From Branchinecta lynchi (taxonomy: Eukaryota > Arthropoda > Branchiopoda > Anostraca > Branchinectidae), in NCBI GenBank assembly GCA_023053575.1, contig JAKZAP010000012.1:3100230-3164229 (forward strand): a stretch of 64,000 nt of DNA, read 5' to 3'. A program made the translations under genes and the position numbers. Of the stretch, positions 60,064 to 64,000 are shown in pieces. Numbering within the stretch: position 1 is the first letter of the stretch; every line of letters starts with the position of its first letter. The notes beneath the pieces are model-generated. The model had not been told where the DNA came from, ran no database searches, and saw nothing but the letters and a program-made list of their open reading frames with translations.

Positions 60064-60550
60064 CGCGCCTCTACATAGACACGACGCTACGTAGGCACGT
60101 CAGTAAGTGGACAAAATCCGACGCTACATGGACAAATTTCCCGACACAACGTGGACAAAAAAAAACCGACACTACGTGGACACGACGCTACGTAGACACG
60201 ACGGTACATCGAACGACACTACGTAGACACGACAGTACGTCGAACGACACTACGTAGACACGACGGTACGTCGAACGACACTATGTGGACACGTCACTAT
60301 GAGGACAAAATCCGACACTACGTCGAAAATCAAAAAGTGTCTACGTAGTGTCGGTACCTGTACCGTCGTGTCTATGTAGTGTCGGTACTTGTACCGTCGT
60401 GTCCATGTAGTGTCGGTACCTGTACCGTTGTTTCCATGTAGTGTCGGTCTTCGTACCGTCGTGTCTCTGTAGTGACGTGTCCATGTACTGACGCTTTTTT
60501 CGTTTCGATGTAGTGTCGTGTCTTCGTAGTGTCGTGTCTACGTAGAGACA
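60064..60550. repeat. 31-bp minisatellite that switches orientation (inverted array)
   Basis: From 60064 to 60333 the repeated phrase is gacactacgtagacacgacg + gtac with linker gtcgaac. From 60336 to 60550 it is the reverse complement, gtaccgtcgtgtctacgtag + tgtc, with linker ggtac(c/t)t. Both halves keep the 31-bp spacing in their best-conserved copies. The two halves could fold into one long hairpin. Confidence 0.92.
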
Positions 60551-60649
60551 TCATCCCCTTCCGACAATGTCTGTTGTTGGGCGCCCCAGGTTCCGGAAGC
60601 TTGGAAGGTGCCATAGAAGCGACCAATACTCTTGATGACAAACTCTTCG

Positions 60650-62240
60650 TATCGATGAAGAATCACCGAGAGTGAAGGGCCGGAAACGTCACCACGTCTG
60701 TCCACCAAAAATGTTGTTGATTGGTTGACATAAGACTTGAATCATCGTTCGGGCGACGTTTCTAGTTCTTCCCGAGTATCCCTGGCATGAACTGGACTTG
60801 CTGCATAAGGAGTATCGAGAGAACAATACATGATGCGAATGTCGATGCGAAGGAGAATCCGGATTTACTTTTTGAGTCATAACTCGGCGTAAACTCCTAA
60901 CAGCTGATCCGAACCTGACAAACTTGACAATTGTTAAAAACGCCCCCCCCCCCTGGAATAGGGAGTAGGTTATTCGTTATGTCATGGAAACTTTTTGGTT
61001 GGGGGCCGTTTGCAGGGTTTTGTCATTGGTACTTTGTTTTCATCCTGGCTTTCTGGTGGGCATGATTTGGAAGTAGACGTTGTGCAGACAACCTGATATT
61101 GCTGTAGGCCTACCAGGATTGTAAGTGCGATTGTAACACGAATACAGATTGTGTAGTAACTGCCCAAAAATGAGACTAATGGATAGGTTCACACATTCTT
61201 CGAGGTAGCTCCCCATTTCTTTTTAACCTCAGCCCTTCGTGGTGTGGGGTGCTATTAGCATATTATAATGTCTTGTCTTTTAATGTCCATATGATACTTC
61301 CCTGGCTTCCAAAATCCCAAATGTTCTTATTTTCGGTGACGCAATATATTCTGTCAGTGCTCGATTTTAATATCTTATTGCCGACTACCTGGGCTCTTCG
61401 AGAAATGGCAAAGTTTAATGCCTGTTTCGTAGAACTTAACGAGCAATCTGATTCCTCCTAAGCCATTGTTTCCAGTGCTTTAAGTACATAAATGGAAATG
61501 GTGATAAATATTTTGATGAAAATTGTGCTTTGAATGCTGATGACGTTTACACGCCTCTGACTGTCGTTTAGTACATACTTCGGAAGTTTGTTACGATCTC
61601 CGCAATTATTTCTTTTTTGCCAGTAGAGTATAAAACTGCAGAAAGTTTATAGTTTGCCAGATACAGACTTCAAATAAGCGAAGTTTCAAGCATCAAAACT
61701 TTTTGCAGTATCTTCATGTATATAGTGTTGTCAGTTTTATAGAAGACTAAACACTAGTTCGGATCAGGAAATCACACTTAATGTATTTTTTAAGCTATCA
61801 CATTGAATTATTATTTTTCGTCAACATCTATGAAATAGACGTAAACGCTAAAAGAGAAGAGTTCAGTCAGCAACAACAATAAATTCCCATTTTCCGTTTC
61901 TGGAAAAGATAACTGATGGCGGATAAGTTAAATGGGATTTATCTAGCGATTTTTTTGCTCTTCTTGGCAAGGGTCCTAATCATACTTAAGCCAGATAGAC
62001 GAAGATGCGGTCGCATGAATTAGCACTGCTGTACCTTTTCCCCGCAAAATCCCAGCACCAGACAACATGAGTAATAAATTTTGCTCGTTGTCTCTCGTTA
62101 TTTATTGTCTGCTAATATGCACCTCTACGCTGGACAAATTTATAATGAAAAATGTTTTAGTGTTTTAGACGTGCATTGTAGAAGCCATTTTGCATTATGT
62201 TATTGTTATTTTTAAAACTTAGCTGAATAAAACACGTAGC
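60650..62240. other. Intron 3 sequence without a gene
   Basis: Apart from a decayed D-like fragment at 61940-61990 (agcgatttttttgctcttct + tggcaagggtcct), no family or exon is visible. ORFs are short and AT-biased. Confidence 0.45.
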
Positions 62241-62243
62241 ACC

Positions 62244-62550
62244 CAGGGGCGTCACGTATGGGGGAGGCACCCCCCCCCCCAATGTTGTCGGCCAGTCGGT
62301 AAAAATAGCTGGCAAAAAATAGCCGAGTCGGCACGAAGTAAGTTTCGTAAAAATAGTCAAGTTTTCTCAAAAACAGTCGGTGTTTCTTAACATTAGTCGC
62401 TTTTTGGCAAAGCAGTTTTTTCTTCTTAAAACAGTCATTTTTCTACAAAAACACTTGGTAAAAATAACCAATCAGATGGTAAATACCTTGCCCTCGCCCC
62501 CACCCCCACCCCAAAAAAAAAAAAAAACATTTTGGCTAGTAACGCCTCTG
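62244..62550. mobile_element. hAT-type MITE of the CAGAGGCGT family, copy 3
   Basis: CAGGGGCGTCACGTATGG at the left, GCTAGTAACGCCTCTG at the right. Flanks gtagcacc and ttagcacc (7 of 8) are the 8-bp duplication. It lies in intron 3, about 380 bp before the last exon. Confidence 0.92.
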
Positions 62551-62760
62551 TTAGCACCATCAAATAGTATTCGGATATAGCTAGGCCTTAATGACAATTC
62601 AGAGGTTATCATTTCTTTCTGTGGGTTGGGAGGGGGGGGGGTCTTTTCACCTCGCTTTCCGAAATCAAAGCTACCAATACAAAATCATGAAATCTACAAT
62701 CTGACAAATTATGACAGTCAGTGCTACCCGCCCCCCCCCCCCCCCGCCCCACCCCACCCC

Positions 62761-62883
62761 TACATTGTAAAAAGTTTCTCCTAGTTAGGAATAAAGTTAA
62801 CTGCGTATCTGCTACTGGGATTATCGCTTAGGGACAAAATTTATCCCAGTAGCAAATACTGCACCATTTTTTTGTACAGTGTG
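62761..62883. mobile_element. CACTGTAAAA-type MITE, copy 3, next to the terminal exon
   Basis: Left TACATTGTAAAAAGTTTCTCC (one change from copy 2) and right TTTGTACAGTGT. The interior holds gtatctgctactgggat and atcccagtagcaaatactgc. It ends 49 bp before the exon at 62933, inside the acceptor region of intron 3. Confidence 0.85.
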
Positions 62884-62932
62884 AATGGTCGAAATTACGT
62901 CTTGGAATACTTATACCGATCTTTCCTTTTAG

Positions 62933-63124
62933 GTACAGGAGCCCTCGCGAAATGCCATCTGCTTCAGCCTGGACGGTGGTAAGACGAAATTCTACGATCT
63001 GCTGCAGCTTGTTGAATTCTACCAGCTGAATAGCCTCTCGTTGCCTACACAACTTACCCACTATGTCATACGGCCGTCCACAAAACCATTTGCAACGATA
63101 CGCTCCATGGCGTCAAGCTTTTGA
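62933..63124 (+). CDS. GRB7/10/14: GRB7/10/14-family adaptor, terminal exon: SH2 C-terminal half and stop
   Basis: The acceptor is gatctttccttttag. The exon enters in phase 0, encodes 63 residues and ends at TGA (63122-63124). The string [20 protein letters not shown], then [12 protein letters not shown] and THYVIRP, matches the family pattern F-S-L-D-D-G-x-T-x-F-x-D-L-(L/I)[17 protein letters not shown]. This is the SH2 beta-F/alpha-B region and the end of the protein in all family members. A short tail (about 15 residues, ending SMASSF) follows, a little longer than I would expect for this family. A minus-strand ORF at 62828-63061 overlaps and is a shadow. A MITE lies only 49 bp upstream (62761-62883). 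Confidence 0.94.
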   Translation, partial: VQEPSRNAICFSLDGGKTKFYDLLQLVEFYQLNSLSLPTQLTHYVIRPSTKPFATIRSMASSF

Positions 63125-63499
63125 TAAGCAGACGTTTCAATAGGAATCAATTTATGCAGACGAACGTCACATAAGCGCTATGAGTGATGTCAGCACTATA
63201 TCGTCATGAGTAGAAAATCGGCAGCGTAAAAGTTCAGATAGGTGTGGAACCGTGAACAAATAAGCCAAGTAGAACCTCCGTCTTTGGTACCATGCAACGA
63301 CTATGGGAACCATAACATAACTGAGCAGAGCTAGAAGTGCTTGCTGAGCTTTGAGTTGACGCTCGTCTACAGTAGACAAATGCTTATTTGAAAACTTTTT
63401 TAACTCTTCCAGTCCTTGGCTTTGTTACTTGCCTAAAAAAAAGTAAAAGGAAAAAGAAAAATAGCAAACTTGATATCAGCTAACAGTCAACTATTTCAG

Positions 63500-63823
63500 G
63501 GTTGTCCTCGCACAAACTTGGAAGTAGAAATTCAATTAACTTTCTTAGATTTTGAATCTACTAAAAAGGTCCTTCTTTTGAAGGCATCTGCAGGTCGGAC
63601 TGCCATCTTCTCCATTGAAGGTGCGTTTCTCGTGGCAAAATTTTCAGATTCTAAAACGCAAACAAGGTGTCAGCTGAGTCACTTGCAGCCCTGGATTAGC
63701 AAAATATTCAAAAAGGGAGAAAAGCGTGAGTGGTTCTTACAAGTATTCATTGTAATAAATGGTTGGTTTGGGTTTTATTTTTTTCTTCGGCGATCGTTCG
63801 CTGTTAGTAGACGTTCACATTAG
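63500..63823 (+). CDS. Unassigned exon-like open frame downstream of the GRB-family stop
   Basis: An open frame follows a plausible acceptor (ctatttcag|ggttg). It reads GCPRTNLEVEIQL, then FLDFESTKKVLLLKASAGR, then FSIEGAFLVAKFSDSKTQ. The composition is protein-like and not built from the local repeats, but no family is recognised. The last ~30 residues (Phe-rich, overlapping the AATAAA) look non-coding. It could be part of the 3' UTR, an alternative last exon, or a mobile-element fragment. Confidence 0.2.
   Translation, partial: GCPRTNLEVEIQLTFLDFESTKKVLLLKASAGRTAIFSIEGAFLVAKFSDSKTQTRCQLSHLQPWISKIFKKGEKREWFLQVFIVINGWFGFYFFLRRSFAVSRRSH
63754..63759 (+). promoter_or_regulatory. Candidate poly(A) signal AATAAA for the GRB-family gene
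   Basis: This is an AATAAA hexamer 630 bp after the stop codon, followed by a GT-rich stretch (ggttggtttgggtttt) that could act as a downstream element. It is the first AATAAA noticed on the + strand after the stop. Inference only. Confidence 0.3.
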
Positions 63824-64000
63824 CATGCCTCTACTGTAGTTCCCTCTTTGCCGCTGCCCGTTGCGAGGAAAAGATCCTAGCGCCAGAAGTGACGTCACAG
63901 TGTTCAACAACCAATAGTATGTTACTCTTCATTTTTCTTCTCCGGGGCACTACTGCAATGAGCTTGAGCTAGTTGTAGAAGTACCGAATTGTGCTGCTCC

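Noticed and set aside
59934..60641. ORFs of 107 (+) and 89 (-) residues
   Set aside because: Translations of the 27-bp and 31-bp minisatellites.

Overview
This is gene-poor nuclear DNA from a large-genomed invertebrate animal. The signs are GT-AG spliced coding pieces, introns of 10-25 kb, decayed LINE fragments and dense short transposons. The repeat style (Helitron-like elements with internal tandem arrays, many hAT-type miniature elements, long G/C runs next to element ends) is common in marine invertebrates, but nothing here fixes the phylum.

Only one gene can be read with confidence. It is the 3' end of a GRB7/GRB10/GRB14-family signalling adaptor on the + strand, in four exons: 16715-16856 (BPS motif), 27449-27620 (linker and start of SH2), 52740-52833 (phosphotyrosine-binding strand with FVVRES) and 62933-63124 (rest of SH2, tail, stop). 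All splice sites are GT-AG, the intron phases are 1, 2 and 0, and the joined product is 199 residues. No upstream PH or RA-domain exon was recognised in the first 16.7 kb, so the 5' part probably lies before the window. A possible poly(A) signal is at 63754.

The remainder is intronic or flanking repeat. Main families: (A) elements bounded by TGGGATCCCA with internal ~137-bp tandem units, two of which form a 3.5-kb palindrome at 42.2-45.8 kb; (B) elements with an ATGGCACTTG/CAAGTGCCAT hairpin head and a GAGCTC..GAGCTC-type tail, carrying internal arrays (10.7-14.6, 17.2-18.6, 24.2-26.8, 46.1-48.5, 49.6-50.4 kb); (D) short hairpin elements flanked by 12-13-bp target duplications, whose longer members carry a hammerhead-ribozyme-like core; hAT-type MITEs with 8-bp duplications; a CACTGTAAAA MITE family; a 3.7-kb element with hairpin ends and an internal array (29.4-33.1 kb); a 1.2-kb fold-back element (53.2-54.4 kb); and several minisatellites, including a 31-bp one that inverts on itself at 60.3 kb. 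Two LINE 3'-end pseudogenes (2.65-3.2 kb +, 59.0-59.4 kb -) and one unassigned minus-strand exon-like ORF (35.9-36.3 kb) complete the picture.

Most long ORFs in the window are tandem repeats or repeat consensus read through, not genes.
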